Positions 11,501 to 26,500 of a stretch of DNA of 64,000 nucleotides are shown here, piece by piece (position 1 is the stretch's first letter; the number at the start of each line of letters is the position of its first letter). The notes under the pieces are model-generated. The model was not told the origin of the DNA and ran no database searches. It worked only from the letters and a program-made list of their open reading frames with translations. Source of the DNA: Prostheceraeus crozeri (Eukaryota > Platyhelminthes > Polycladida > Euryleptidae); assembly GCA_907163375.1 (NCBI GenBank), contig CAJQUW010005757.1:1-64000 (forward strand). The letters run 5' to 3'. The position numbers were made by a program, and so were the translations under genes.

Positions 11501-14500
11501 TTTTGGATTAGACATCATTTTTCATACCTCCGGATCTAACAGATTTTCCTCAACAGCATAGCCAAATGGTGACAGTTGTAGTCGATAAAGAGAGAATGTT
11601 AGCCGAGCTACTTATAATTACTTAATTAAATTTAATGTTCTTTAATTGGTAAATACGTGCAGTAGTTCGCAAACATAATTGCATCAGCGGGTACAAAAAA
11701 TTAGAAAGAAGAAATAAAGTAGTGGCTACTTTTAATTCTGATATTTGAAAATTTGCTCTGCCTTCAGCATCACCTTCAGTTGACATTTTCTTCTTCCAAT
11801 TTTTGCGCCCGCCGCTGATGCAGTAGTTGTGTTTGTGAAATATTGCATGCATTAACCAACAAATTAAAATTTAATAAAGTAATAATTTTATTTTTACACT
11901 CATTATCATTTCCGAATTATTTTCTCAACGCAGTCAAAGCAAGTTAAAGTATGCACGTAATTGATCGGACGATTTTCCTGTACTTTCTGTTTTCTTCGCC
12001 ACGGAGGTCTTCGAGAATTCGAGTCGAAATCGGATCTTTAGCCCCTAGAACTTCATGGCAAGGCTGACGTTGGCGTAGGAACGACACGGAACCGATCGTC
12101 TCCAGTCCCAGGTCTTCACTTCCTCTTTCCGAATCAGTAACTTTTTTTCTACCGATACTTATAGCTGACACGGGATCTGTAAAGTGCTAGTACAAAACAA
12201 ATCCATCAATGTCAATAAGTCATAAAAATTGGCCACTCCAAAGTAGGGAGTGTGAATGCCTTTGAGGAAGGTTCGCTCCGTCCTTGCACAGGGGGCTGCC
12301 AACTATCTCTCCTTTCTTTATGCACACCACCTTCTATGCTTTCAGAAGTATATATACTCCATAAATAGAAAAAGTATAAATTGAATACATAATTACCAAG
12401 CCAACTATATAAAGGACGACAGATTCATTATATAGCTACTACATTTTCGTGTCGTATTTAACTTGTGATAAGAAGCCCATTTAAAATATAAAACGTGGTG
12501 TTTTATCACAATTAATCAGATCAAATTAAATTTTGGATTTGAAGGTGGTAAGTAGTATGATGCGAATATTAATGTCAAGAAAGAATGCATCTGACTTGCC
12601 GTGGCGTTGCTCTCAAACGTTTGTTTTACTTCTATTACGGAGGAGAAAAAAGTAAATTAAAGCGAACAGCGCAACTGAGCAATCAATTACTCATTGTCAT
12701 AAGCCAACATTTCAAAACAAATAACAATTTTCCGCCTATCTTCCTTACACAAACTTTTTATTAACTTGAATATAAAATAATAGAATCACGCACTACTTAG
12801 AAGCGTTTCAGTAACCTCGAACTTTTCTATTTTCGTGCTGAAAGTCTACAATTATTCAATGCTTGCATCTGTGTTTCTCAACGCTTTATGACCTGGGTTT
12901 CTTTTAAAAAGTTGCTTTCAATGGACCAGGGGTTGGAAAAGATTAATTGCAATTCAAATGACTTAATTTTTCTTAACAAATTTAATTTGATCAGATTAGT
13001 AATCAATTAATTGTAATTATTTTTTATCATTGCCAAATCTAAATGAATGCATGCTTGACACTCTTGATTGACAAATACTTAAAAAGTCGTATCCATAGTA
13101 CATAGGCCTACGAAGGTGCATTCAATCACTTACAGAACAATAATTTACCTGTAATAACAAACATGTGTATTCTAATTGAACTAATTTATTTATTTAGTAC
13201 ACCAATAAGTGCAAGGAGCACCAAGGCAACACAGGAAATACATTCAGGAGGGAACAATTAGAAGTTACAATAAAACATAAAAAGCTTTCGTTTAAACTGT
13301 TTCACCGTTTCACTGTTCACAATATCGTCGGGGAGGCGGTTCCAGTCATCTATAATGCGGTGGGAAAAAGAGGATAGGCGACAATTCAGATTTGTTGGGT
13401 GGCGGAAAATTTTGTAGTTATGTCCACGGGTTCGGGAAACACTAAAGGTGAAGAAGGAATTAGGATCACTTGGAGTAAGGTGGTTACATATTTTGAACAC
13501 GGTTGTAAGGTCCATAATCCGACGACGACATTGTAGTGTTGGGAGTTTCAGAGCTCTCAGTCTTTCTTCGTAGGGTAACGAGGATAGACCACGGATGCTT
13601 TTGGTGAATCGACGTTGTACACGTTCGATAGCCAGAATGTCTTTATTCAGGGATGGATTCCAGACTGGGATGGCATATTCGAGGTGAGGGCGGACCAGTG
13701 TCTTGAAGAGACGAATAAGCAGATCGGCGTCCCGAGAGACGAATGTCCTGAGGATGGCAGATACAATGCGATTCGCTTTCTGAACACAGGTCAGAATGTG
13801 CCGAGAGAATTTTAGGTCTTTTGAAATCAGAACTCCAAGGTCTTTGACACACTTGGAATTATTCAGGAAACTTCCATCCAGACGGTAGTCCGAGGCTGGA
13901 TTGCGAAATCCAAAGTGTAGAATGGAGGACTTTGGGGATTGAGCTATAGCTGCCATTTCTTCGACCAGGTGGTTACAGCGTTGAGGTCAGCTTGCAAAAG
14001 TTCTTTGGCTTTCAGGGGATCAGTGCGCTTGATTTCGGAGTACAATTTTACATCATCAGCATATTTCAATAAAGAAGAGTTTGTCAAGGTGTCATCAATG
14101 TCATTAATAAAGGCGACAAACAGATCTGGGCCTAAAACGGATCCCTGGGGGACACCAGAAATCATGCTGTAGGGGGAAGAATGCACACCATCCACGACAA
14201 CACTCTCAGTTCTATCCTCAAGAAAAGCTTTCAGAAAACATAGAAGTCTCCCTCCAATGCCCAAGGAAGTCAATTTCGAGAGGAACGAACGTGGACTGAA
14301 GAAATGACCCTTTTTCAAAATCGAGATAGATGACGTCAGCCCACTGACCGCGATCCACAACAGATGTTAAATCCTCGAGGAATTCTAAGAGCTGGTGGGT
14401 ACTAGACGAATTGGATAGAAAACCAAATTGAGAGCGCTTGATTATGTCATATTGGTTCCAGAATTTGCATGACAAAACATGGGAATGCACTGATAACAAT

Positions 14501-17500
14501 TATTATGCGATGACTGACGATTAATATATGCATTCTATTCTCCTCTATTCTGCGAGCGCAATATTTCCAAGTTCGAACACTGAAACAATGCCACTCTCGC
14601 TATCGGAAGGATGTGTTTCAAGTGATTTACCATAATTTAAATTTATCCAAGATCATTAGAATATATGAAACATTGTGATTAGTGAGAGACTTCTGAGTTA
14701 AAATATAAATGAATGCTATGGATTAATACGACCAAGTTCCCAATGTAGGTAAATCAAAATCTTTTTCATTTTAGGTGCGAGTGGAAAATATTTATATATT
14801 ATTGACTATGCAAATAACAATCGTACAATATGAAATACATGCATAATGCAACATGCAACAAAGCAACATGAACTTTTTTGACCAGTGAATTGCAATTGAT
14901 TGGAATAATTGGCACCTGATCCAATCAGTTAATTGAATTAAAGATGGCCCATCAATCAATTAGTTGCATTTTAATTTCCAATCAACCAATTTTTTCCAGT
15001 TCCTGCACAGAACTATTATGAAATACTGAATTTTGAATAAAATCTATATTCTTAAGATAAGAATTGAATAAAAATAATATGAAGCAGGTATTATCATTTG
15101 CATAGGAAGTGTTTATAATTTATCACTCCATGTGAATAGTTCAAGGTCTTTGAGGAGCACAGCAAAAAACAAACACACTTGGGTAGTTTCAATGAAGATT
15201 AAGTGAGGCCCTGAGTCAATGCTAGGCGTGATTATAATTTCAGTTATCGATCATAGATTTCGTGATCGTACAAGTGGCTATCATGGCCATTATTAATATC
15301 GCACGGCTTTATCGGATTTGCAAGTATCAAGCAAACTTACTGTTAATGATTATTAATGATTAGTAACGTCTTTTATTTATGCGCTTATCATTCATTTCTG
15401 CATCATCGTGAAGATAAGTTAATATCCAAGACTACAACTATTACATACAATAATATCTTGCTTTCCGCAATGTATTAAGCTTGAATCGACGACTGCGAAA
15501 ATTCCAGCCTCAAAATGTTTCTTACATACCATCCCAAGATCATACTTAGGAACCTCTCCTTTGATGAGGTAGCACGCAATAAGGTGAAAATTTGTCTATT
15601 CATCATATTGTTTTAATGAAGGTCAATAATAATTGATACAGGAGTGGCTTGCATCATACAGATCATCTGATATATGAACGTTTTCATCCAACGTTTTGGA
15701 CACACCTTGTATTGAAGCATCTTCTCATCTTTCAATCTACCATCATGCACAGCGCAGAGAAGGATTGACTTGACAAGCTTGAACTTAGAAAACATACCCT
15801 CACTTGAAGCTGGGTCTCTTAAACTTTGAACAGAAGTTGAAGGTAAAACGTCGAGAAGGTAAGTAAAGTGCATTTCGTGAATGATATTTCCGAGAAAACA
15901 TGAATGTCGCTCACAGCGCTTAACGCATGCATATTAAAATCAGTTCATACTTGGAATCTTCGTTCGAGTAGACGGAGAATCAGTTCCACTTCCGCCTGCT
16001 TCATCTAAGAGACCTATGAGCATCTTCGATACTGGAAATGAATTTCACATTTCATATTTTCAACTTTTCGAACCACATATAGTATGTATCCCGCAGTTAT
16101 TCAAAAAAGGAATTAAAGTTTGTAAGACAACTATCTGTCATGCGTCTCTTTATAACTTTTCGTAGAGTTTAGAGCATTTCTACATCCTCGTATTATCGCA
16201 GTCAAATGAAATCGCACTTGTTGTTTTGATAATTTGCACTGTTGACTTAAAGTTGCAGATACAGAATTCATTATGCCAATGGTGAGCTGAATTTATTGTC
16301 ATTGCTCTTGTAAGTGCTGGTGACATGCTGGAAAACATGAACTATTAGATAAGATAATATACATCTTCACTGACTCACAATGTCATAAATCGGCGAATGC
16401 ATTAAAAATCGAATTTAATAATTGCAAACAGATGACCACTGAAGGAACAAAATTCTTCAATAGCTTTAAGTTAATCTGCATTAATATCTGATAGGTCATT
16501 AAATATACGAATAATAAATGAATTTCTCACTAAGAATTTTCCTTCCAGGATCAGTTGAACCTCTTTCGACGCAAGATATTCCTCATAAACCTCCCGCTGA
16601 TATGAAGTAAGGCGACAAAACAGCACCTGAAAGAAGCAGCGCTTAGTATTATGTCGATTACCAATGTCTACAATGCAGATAGACCAATAGGCCTATTTTC
16701 TAGAAGTAGGTATTTGCAACAAAAATCTAACCTGTTCATTTTTGTTTGGTAATTGCAAATTGACATCACATTTCATTCGGCGAATCAGATACGGTTTGAT
16801 TGTGTCCCGTAAAACACACGCGCATTTGTAAGCAGCAGCAACAGCAATTTGATTTGCATTTGAGTATCCACCCTGAACAATAGGAACCGCGAAGTGCCTT
16901 TCAAAATCGGGAAGAGTTCCGAGTTTCCCAGGAAATACGAAGTCAAATAACGACCACAACTCCTTCAGATTATTCTGCATAGGGCTCCCGGACAGAATGA
17001 TTCGATGAGGTGTTTTCACCTGAAAGTCAGAACAATGCGAAATAGTTAATTAGCTTGATGCTGTAGTCTGTGATTCAATCAATAAGCGCACGCAATGTAG
17101 CCATGAAGGATAAAAATCGAATTTTTTAACTTAAAAATATCATGATTTAAACCAAGGCCATGATATTTATTATTGGCGGGAGCTTGCTGTGTATATTTCG
17201 CGCGTGATAGTTCATAACTGCTTCGTCGGCAAGCTTTGGCATCACTTACCAGATCATATCTTGAATCTGACCTATTTCAGATTTAATAACATTGATATTA
17301 TACGACATTTTCGAAAATTAAAAAATCGATCAAAATAGTAGAATAGAAACATTTCTTTTGAAAAGATTGGATTTATTACATTTCCAATTGAAGTAAGTTT
17401 CACTGATAAGTCTTAGAATGTGCAATGTCTATTTCGCCCAATCGAAAATGAGTATCTGATTAAACGAAGTTGAAAACAATCCATTTTACGCATCCCTGTC

Positions 17501-20500
17501 CCACTAGCAAGTTATCAAACCCTTAACCAAGTGAACTATCACGCCAAAAATTGAAGACAGATTCGTGCGTCACCTGTTGCATAAATTCGTCAGACAATAT
17601 GTATAGACTATTTCTGAAGACATCAGTTTAGGCTAAGATTGGCATCGGAATTCCATGCGTCAACAACTTCACGGTTGCTATGAATCGGAGAAAACATTTA
17701 CCCACTGAAGATAAAAAGTGATATAGCCTGCATCATAAAACTTGATAGTGGTATAAACCGTGATGCAAACATCCCTTGACGTTTAAAAACGTCAAAATCA
17801 CATCGATATAAGAATGCGTTACCTAATTATCTACACGATTCTCCACAAGGGCAGCTGTTTAAGTTTGGTATCTTTCGTTTCCTGGATCCTTCGAGTTTTA
17901 CCGTCGTGTTTCAATTTAATTAGAGGTTCCACGCTTCCGCGACAAAATGTGATGATTTCGAATTTAAGTACAAAAATGATCATATGTGAAGTTCTAATCT
18001 AGCATTTTTTTCCTAGTCTGCTGGAGTCGCTTCATGGTACAAAAATACAGGAGTGACAAAGCATGCTCACCTGTTTAGCTGCGATTGTTGCTTCGGCATT
18101 TGGATTCTTGATCTTATGACCTTCATCCAAAACGACATAATGCCAGCGTTTCTTTATCAACTGTTCACGATACATGACTAGAGTACTGAATGTTGTTATT
18201 AACACACCTGGATGAGCGGCAATGGTAGAAATGAGACGTTCCTGAAAAATGAATAGTATGGATGTTTGAATGAATAACTGTGTGTTTACATGTAGTCGTA
18301 CAAGCTTATCACGAGAAGGCGACAGCTCGTAAAGAAAAATAATTCGAAATGCATTATGATGTGCATGTGGCATCGCATGTAGTTAATTCTGGATGCAACG
18401 GATTTCTGGTACTGCAAAGTTTGATTCGCGATCCAAGTAAGCGACCTTATGCATAATTTTTTAAGTATTACACAATGCTTAAATGCAGAGCATTAGAAAA
18501 CGACATTACTTACTGGTCTGTTGTAACCTGTTCCACTGGCATGTAATATGGCTACTCGAAGAGGAGGCCACCAACGATGAAATTCGGATAACCATTGTTC
18601 CAATACTGTCGCTGGACAAACAAGTAAAACTGCTCCAAGTCCCTTAATTCCGAAATGTTCATCTACTACATTGCTGTTTTGCAATCCAGCGAGATATGCA
18701 ATCATTTGGATAGTTTTGCCAAGACCCATTTCATCTCCCAAAATACCACCCGCTCCATGACATCGAAGTTGCCATAACCAACGAACTCCGATTCGCTGAT
18801 ATGGGTAGAGACGACGCCAGACTATCTGTGGGACTGAGAATCCACCTTCCAACTCTTCACACTCTTCGTCTGCGTTGTCTTCCTCGTCTGATGAGAGATA
18901 ACCAGGATGCTCTTTCCGAATTCGTTCTCGAAGCAATAATTCACGTCTGAAGCGCCTAAAACACATAAAGTACATTAGAAGGACAAAACCAGGTAAAGTC
19001 GAAGCCACATGATTCGGCTCCGCGTATATTGGAAATTTCATTCAACCTCCCATTTTTGTGCGAATCTCCCATTGAACGTGCATTAAAACCTCCACTGAAA
19101 TTGTCACCGCATAATTCGGTGCATGTTCAACAACAGTGAGACACGCTCGTTTCGCATGCTCGTAATTCACCAGATTCAGAATAACATAGCTTCGGATTGG
19201 TTCGCATTTAGACGCAACACTTATGAAATACACGTATGGGTTGCTGAAAAGTAAAGCCTCCTTGCCTTTAAATGCTGGTTGAAGCCTCCTAATTAAGCCA
19301 TTTATTAGGACTTTTCATTATTAAGATTTATAATTTCCTAACAATGAGCGCAAGATCAGAAGTAGAGTAGAACTGTGAAAAGACTTTAATCAAAGAGCAA
19401 TTTCTAATTTTCGACGTAATCAGCTACGGTCATCACACACTTCCTCCATAGATTCACTGGTTTATGACATCCTAATCCAGTATATTCATGCTCTAGAAGT
19501 GTATTTGAACGTTGTATGGTAAGCATTTAGCAATTTACTACGTTAAATCACCTGACATGTTTACTTCAGCAGTTCGCGAAATTTGACACATTTAAGAAAG
19601 TCGAATTACTAGGATTATAATGTGCACCGATTCTGTGATGACAAACGAATGGCTGACCCTGAAAGCGATGAAACAGTTTGTTTCCATCCTATTTACAAAA
19701 GCAACGCACAATTTTGTGCATGTATATCAGCGATATCTCTTTCCTCGTCGATTTCTGAATATATTCAATAATAATTGCGAGATCATTGAAGGATGAGGCA
19801 GCCGTGTCAGTTTGAATTTGCATCACACAGGCTCAATAACTAACTTTTTAATCACTTGGCTGCCAAAATACTGTACAATATAGACCGCCCATTTACAGTG
19901 CATGTATATGTGAATAGAAAAATCGAATACATACTGCAAGTTGTCATGGAGCGCTTCAACAACCAAGTTAGCTATGTCGCTGGTACCACTAGCATATCAG
20001 CAGTAACAGATTCAGTCTTAAACAACTTTCAAATTCCCAGCACTCACAAGGTGATCAATGCAATGTGATGACTGAATGTACATTTGAGAAATCGCCTCAA
20101 GGCTGCTTTTATAAAAAACAAATCTGCATTTCTGAATACTCTCAATCTACACATAAATTTCATCGTTAACAAAACTGTGTCGGACGTAAGATTAAAAAGT
20201 CATTAATTCTAATTGCATGATAGCATGCATAATTTTTGTTTGGAGTGTATGAGAAACAATTCCATCATATTTGTTTCCCTTCGGTGTTTACAAACTATGA
20301 TGAGAAGTTCTGCTTTATCATAAAACTTTTAAAATTGATGTCGTCGAGCCCAGCATCATTTTGACGTTCCCACATTCAGCGAATATACAGGCCTATGTGA
20401 CTTTACTCAAAAATATTTCGATGCAAGTTTTTCTCGATATGTATGAAAAAGTAGGCCTGTATGTACGACATGACGAATTGCTCATAAATTATGTGGCGTA

Positions 20501-23500
20501 AATAGAACCAGTAGCATGGTTTCAATTGAAACTTACTGAATTCTTTTTTCATATGAATCGAAATCTGCGTCATCTTTTACTCGATTTCCACTTAGACGTT
20601 CAACATGTCCACTGCGTTTCTTCTTCACTTCTCGATACTCATCTTCCAAAGATTTGCCCTTCCGTTTCCTTCCAACACTTGGCAGTTCTACAATTAAATA
20701 TTTGTAAATACTTCATAATGAAATTAATTTTGCTACATTTTGCATCCAAATGTTATCAAATCATGTTACTGATGATAATGCGTGGAGTCTCTGCAACTCC
20801 CATCCACTTATTTTATCCCAATTAGCTATGTGATTTTTCAGGAAGTCTGCGACCTGCGTGCAGTGCAGTTCCGCCCGCTCTCTGTAAAATGATGTATGAT
20901 CGAATATTATTCGACTTTTTTTATCTAGTTATGTCACTCTATGTGAGCTGTAAAAAACAGAAAATAGCAAACAATAGGTTTTATTTATCAACAGGGAAAT
21001 TACTAAGATACGCAATGATCGCATGCCAACAGAGACACTTGTCATGCGATAGTTTACACATAACTGTACATATTGATAAGCGGCATAGGTCATTTAATGT
21101 CGTCAATTGCTCTTTTATCCGATGAAGTATCGGCGAAGAGAGCAAAGATCGGCGATCGCGCAATCGTTGAGATGGCTGCGGAGCTTCGTGACAAAGAAAC
21201 CTGCAGCCGAAAACGCTCCTTCCGCTTCAAAGCTTGTAGGTGGTATAGCCTTCAAATATTCGAAGAGTTTTTCCTAAGTGGCCAGTCGATTTAAAACTAG
21301 CGAATACCCTTTTATATGATTGAGTACATCGACTGATGAAGAGAGTGAACCTGCTCCACACTTTCCTTTTGGCGAAAGATATTCTTTCAGCTCCTCTTCT
21401 CGTTTTTCATGATTGGCACATGTTCTTCTCGAGATAGTTCGCCACTTGATTCGGTACTTGAAAATGATACATAACTTTCAAGCGTCTTTTTCGTTCATAA
21501 TCAATCTGCTTTGCTGGCTAAATGAAGGAGGAAAATCATTCGAGGGAAAAGATATTCGTCAAAAAATCAAGAATAAGAGACTTAAGCTTATTTGTCCGAA
21601 TATTTTTCCCGACCAAAACATAAAGTACTGTATAATTCCCAGTAAAACCCCCTGGTTGTCAGCTGTTTATCTGGCAATGCCCATTCCCAATCGAACACAA
21701 GCTAAGAGGTACTTACTTATTGTATCAAGTTCTTCATCAATCATCTCATCAGGACGCCATTCCCCAGCTTGGTCATCATAGATGGAATCATTACCATCAC
21801 TGTCATCACTGAATTGCAGATCGACATCCGGCCGACCGTCAGACATGAACGAATGTTGAATTCCAAATCTTTGCTTTCGAGGTTTGAAATCTCCAACGTC
21901 CGGTTTCATTCGAGCTTTACTTTTGCCATCAAAGAAATTTCTACCGGAGGCTGAACTTCTCGGAAATTTTGGCTCGTCAGATGTTTGCTGCAATGGTACG
22001 GCACAAAATGTTGATTCGTTTAAAACTTTTTCTGTCAATATATTATAAAATCAAAAGAAGCTGAAGACTAGGAAATCTTATCAAGACTTAATCAAACCAG
22101 CCAATAAGACGAGATCGCTGGATTATCAACATTTACATGCTTGAGTTCCTCTCACTTGCCAGCTTCTCAATAAAGAATTCACCTTTCTTGAATGCTTGGC
22201 TGTTTTCCGTTCTGCAATTTCAAATGGTGTCATTTCTCCGCGTGTAACTCGTTGATCGAGTCCCAAATTGAAGTCAACACGAGCGTCTTGGTCATCTTCA
22301 TCAGCTTCGTCTTTGTCTTCAAATGACATTTTTAGAGCTAACAAACGACTGTCAGTAGCAGCACGGCGACTTTTCAATGATTCTAGATGCTTTACCTGCA
22401 AATTAATGAGCCAGTGATGCAATTGAGATCTTAAGGTCCTCCGACATATGGTCAGCTTACCTTCATTTCTAAAGCACATTCGGCGGACCTTATTTTCCGC
22501 TTCAAAATGGAATCCATTTTGTCATGCTTAAGAAGACTTTCCAAGTAGATCTCTGCACGTCTAAGGTCAGCCTCAGCCATTCTAAAATATCAGAAACCTG
22601 AAGATGATGTCAATGGCAGATATTTTCAGTTTCTGTTTACTGATGCATGTTTCACAAGCACGGCCAACCAAATATGCAAAATGCATATTTCAGCTTCAAT
22701 TGCATAAAAATGCATGTAATGAAAATAAATGTTTTCAATACATATATAGATGATTTCTAGAAAAAACATTAGTTATTATAAACAACGCGTGTCTCGCTTC
22801 CTGTCTTGACACATGTATTCTCCTTTCTGTCTTTTGCCGCCAAACTTCATGCATTTTGAAAGCGGTTAGAGCAATGATAGCTTTTATGCCGAAGATGATG
22901 CACGAGTTTTGTTTGACGCACAACCTCCACAGAGTTGCTGATAAATAGTAATTGAATTCTATCCGAGTCAATAAATCGGTATCATTAGCCAAAAGGGTGC
23001 TATGAAAAGCAACTTCACGTTATCGCAAACTCGAAAAAGCTCACATACCACTGCCACCCTCCCCGATAATTACCCATTGGGCTGGATGGAATCAGTGGAA
23101 TACTACCTTACTAATTATGAGGCCTTGTAAAAATAATTTTTGACTTGGAGGATGATTGCACAACAAACGCTTGCCTCAAGAAACTACATGTAATCGTAAA
23201 AGAGGACACAGAGATTGCTACAAGAAGCATTGTTGAAATTTCCTCTAAATATGGCTCTATTCCTCGCTATCTGAAGCAATTTCAAGACCGCAAGTGTAAT
23301 CCGTCTCAAGCCAAACAACTGACTGATGATGCAAGTGATGATTCTGATTCCACACTTAAGTTGGAACATATTCATCTAAAGAACATCGGATTTTTTAGGT
23401 GGTAGGACAGCTCAGTTGGCAAAGAGCCGCGCTTCGGTATGGAAGTGCAGATGGTCCAGGGTTCGAGTCTGTTCGCCTCAGGAGGCACCACCGCTATCAC

Positions 23501-26500
23501 TAGAGGTTGCTAACCTCAACCTGGTGAGAGTTGCGAGTATGTGAAGACTGTCCCACCCCAGATTACTAATATGGCTTCGTGTCTTGGATGGGGCAGGAAT
23601 GTGCAAAACAATCCGCGAAGCTGGTTTACAGGGACTTTGAAGGATATTCATTGGAAGAAGAATTGTTACTGTCAGTTTCCCGTCACCTCCTCTGACGCTG
23701 AGAGTAGGCCTATTTCCGAATACAAAGCATTTGAAGGAGTAATCGCACTAGCACGACTTCAGGAAAACGTTCGTATGTACTATGTATCAGAAATGAACTC
23801 ATATCACTGATAGATTATTTACCATCTATGCATGCACAGACTAGAGAGTTCCACCTGGAGAATAACAAAGCTCTAAGAAACTAGAAATTAACATCATCTT
23901 CTCTGCTTATCCAACGCTTGAAATAAGTGACCGAAACTATCAGTGGCGATGAACACACAACTTAATGCTCATGTTTTTCAAAAAAATCTGTTCCGATTCA
24001 CTTCCGTTATCTCTCTCCTACTATGTCACTTAATACAATGTACGATATACATGTTAACTACCTATTTTTCAAATGATTTAGTACACACTGCGCAAACTGG
24101 TTTACTGTATTTAACGATAGAACATGGTGGCAAAAATCAATTGCTCTGACGACCTTAAAAATTTCTTCAGTATATAACAAATTAGTAACGCAAATGTAGG
24201 TTATTTGAGACACCACAAAATTAAGTCAGTTTGCTCATGGAAGTGATATTCATGCTTTACATCAGTGTTCACCTAACTAGGAGTTTCGCTCCACGCCCCC
24301 TTCACACGTAGCATGATGCTGCCCACCTAGTTTTCATCCATTTTATGTAGTTCCCGAAACAAAATCAGCAATTCGAGAATCGACTTCTTTACTATTAAAT
24401 TGCGCAGCTGTTCCACCAAGTATAAAAGCCCTTTATTCTTTATACTCCTTTCATGACTATTAAAACCTACCGTCATTAAAATCTGTCCAATGTTTTGAAA
24501 CGTGCATGTCGAGTCTCATGATCGAGCCTTCTTCTGTTGAACCCCTCTCCCTCCTCCCTATAATCGTCCGTCAACTCATGATTGCTCCAACAGACGTCGC
24601 ATCGCCCCACTTTGAGAACACTGCTTTAAATGATTGACCACACTTCTGTCCCTATAAAAACTGAAAATTTGCTATCTGGCTTTTGGGATGCCGGTCATCA
24701 TCTAAATCGATCATGAAGTTAAAACTCGACATTTCAGACAAATGACATCAAGGTGAACGAAATACAGCAGCAACAGCTTTGCGAATTCATGCGATGACGT
24801 GTTAATCATCAATCATTCAAGGTATTCAATGCAACAAGAAACCAAGATTCATGGAAGGTCATTAACTGGAAGGTCAACTTTTCTGGAAATGGAATTTCCC
24901 CAAAGGGAGTATTTTTCGCGACGAAATCAAACGTGGACGTCGTGGGGGCCACCATCGACGACAGTTTCCCAGCTATGTCAGGGTATATGAATGAAGCCGT
25001 GAAAATCTCTAGTCTGAAGTGAGGACTCGTCCACATTTGTAAAATCTGCGTGCAGAGCCATATTAGTATCTATCCAGTTCTCAAAGTTCTCGCATTTCGG
25101 ATGAAATATTTAATTATCAAAAATGTTATAAAATCACCTCATGTCGTAATTCATGTTTCGCAGCTGTTTCTCCATCTTCTCTTTCTCATTTTCTTCCATT
25201 TTAGAAAGCTTTCTTTCAACTTGGTCCATGACCCCTGAAATTGGATAAGTTAAGATATATTTAAAAGCAATGTGGTGTTGAGTTCTTCTGGCAGAGTGGA
25301 TCACTAGGGCTTGATATGTTCGCAAAAATCGCATGCGTGTATAGGACACACTTGCCGCAGTGGTGGACAAGATATTCAGGCTCAAAGTCATTTCGGGATT
25401 TTGCTACTATTTATGACTGAATGGTGGCCTTCAATTTGTCCTCAAGATGCCCAAAATGTGATAGGAGCACCAAGTTAGATAACTGGAATTTAAACTGTCA
25501 AAGCAATTAATATTTACAATGTCAATACAATAATTGAGTTGTGAGAGTAACGAGAGTTATGGTAAGCATATGGACAACTGCAAGACTGGTCAAAAATCAG
25601 ATATATTGTGCATTCTGTTTTCTTCGTGGATTTCAAGGAGGGAGAACCGGAGAATATGGGACTATTAAATTGATTTGGTCAATAGAAATCATTGAATGAA
25701 ATAAATTATATTCCAGATATTCCAAAAGATAGTAGATAGTCGGTGAAAGATAGCTGCTGGCTCGATAGACGCCAACCCCACCAATACATTGAGCAGCCTG
25801 TCTGTTGATAGACCGGGTGTACGGCTTCTTTGACAAGTCGCTGATGGCCGTTAGCCTATTATGTGCAGTAGACACTTTTGTGATCAGTCCATTGCATTAG
25901 GTATTTATCTAGAAGTCTATGATCGAGATGTTGACTTTCTTGCTTATTAATTTGCAGACAAAGATGACATTGCTTAGAATCTTTCTACACTTAATGATGT
26001 GTTCAGATACTTTGAAAAAGGAACCTAAAATAATCTCCTCCTTTGTTATCTTTAATTTCGAAAGAGTCAATTAACCCAACGTTTTGTCCGCCAATGACTT
26101 AGTAATGTAGTCATTGTAACTTTTTACAATTTTTTTGGTGCACAGCTATAAGACTTCTGTTATCATCTACTTTTTATTCCATCAGAGCTATCATAGAGCC
26201 ATGGGTTAAGTATGATGAGAGTCACTTGCAAGTATCAGAAAAATCAAAATTAAAGGAATGTAAATCTGTTTCAAATTCTTTGGCAGTATTAGTAGCTTTG
26301 TAGCACTCTGTAAAATTTGCGCTGAATTTTAGAAAATATGAGCATTAATTATGAAAGACAGAACCTCTCCTTTCAAGACTGACTATTTCACGACAATCTA
26401 ATACGCCAAACAAATTATATTTCGTCTGCACTTTAATTAAAAGCTTCAATGTAACTTCCCAAATGTGATGGTGCACCGTTGCACCGGTTATCATACCCGG

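Larger units (their letters stand above)
22582..25137 (-). other. ERCC6 intron 2
   Basis: GT-AG intron of 2556 bp. It holds a plus-strand open frame at 23145-23405 and a tRNA-headed SINE directly after it. The remainder is unassigned. Confidence 0.7.

Noticed and set aside
17190-17545. inverted pair GCGTGATAGTTCA as the ends of a transposon in ERCC6 intron 8
   Set aside because: Similarity covers only 13 bp, with no extension, no target duplication and no structured interior.
24787-25047. overlapping frames on both strands in ERCC6 intron 2
   Set aside because: No family match and no splice context; only the exon at 25138-25234 is real nearby.
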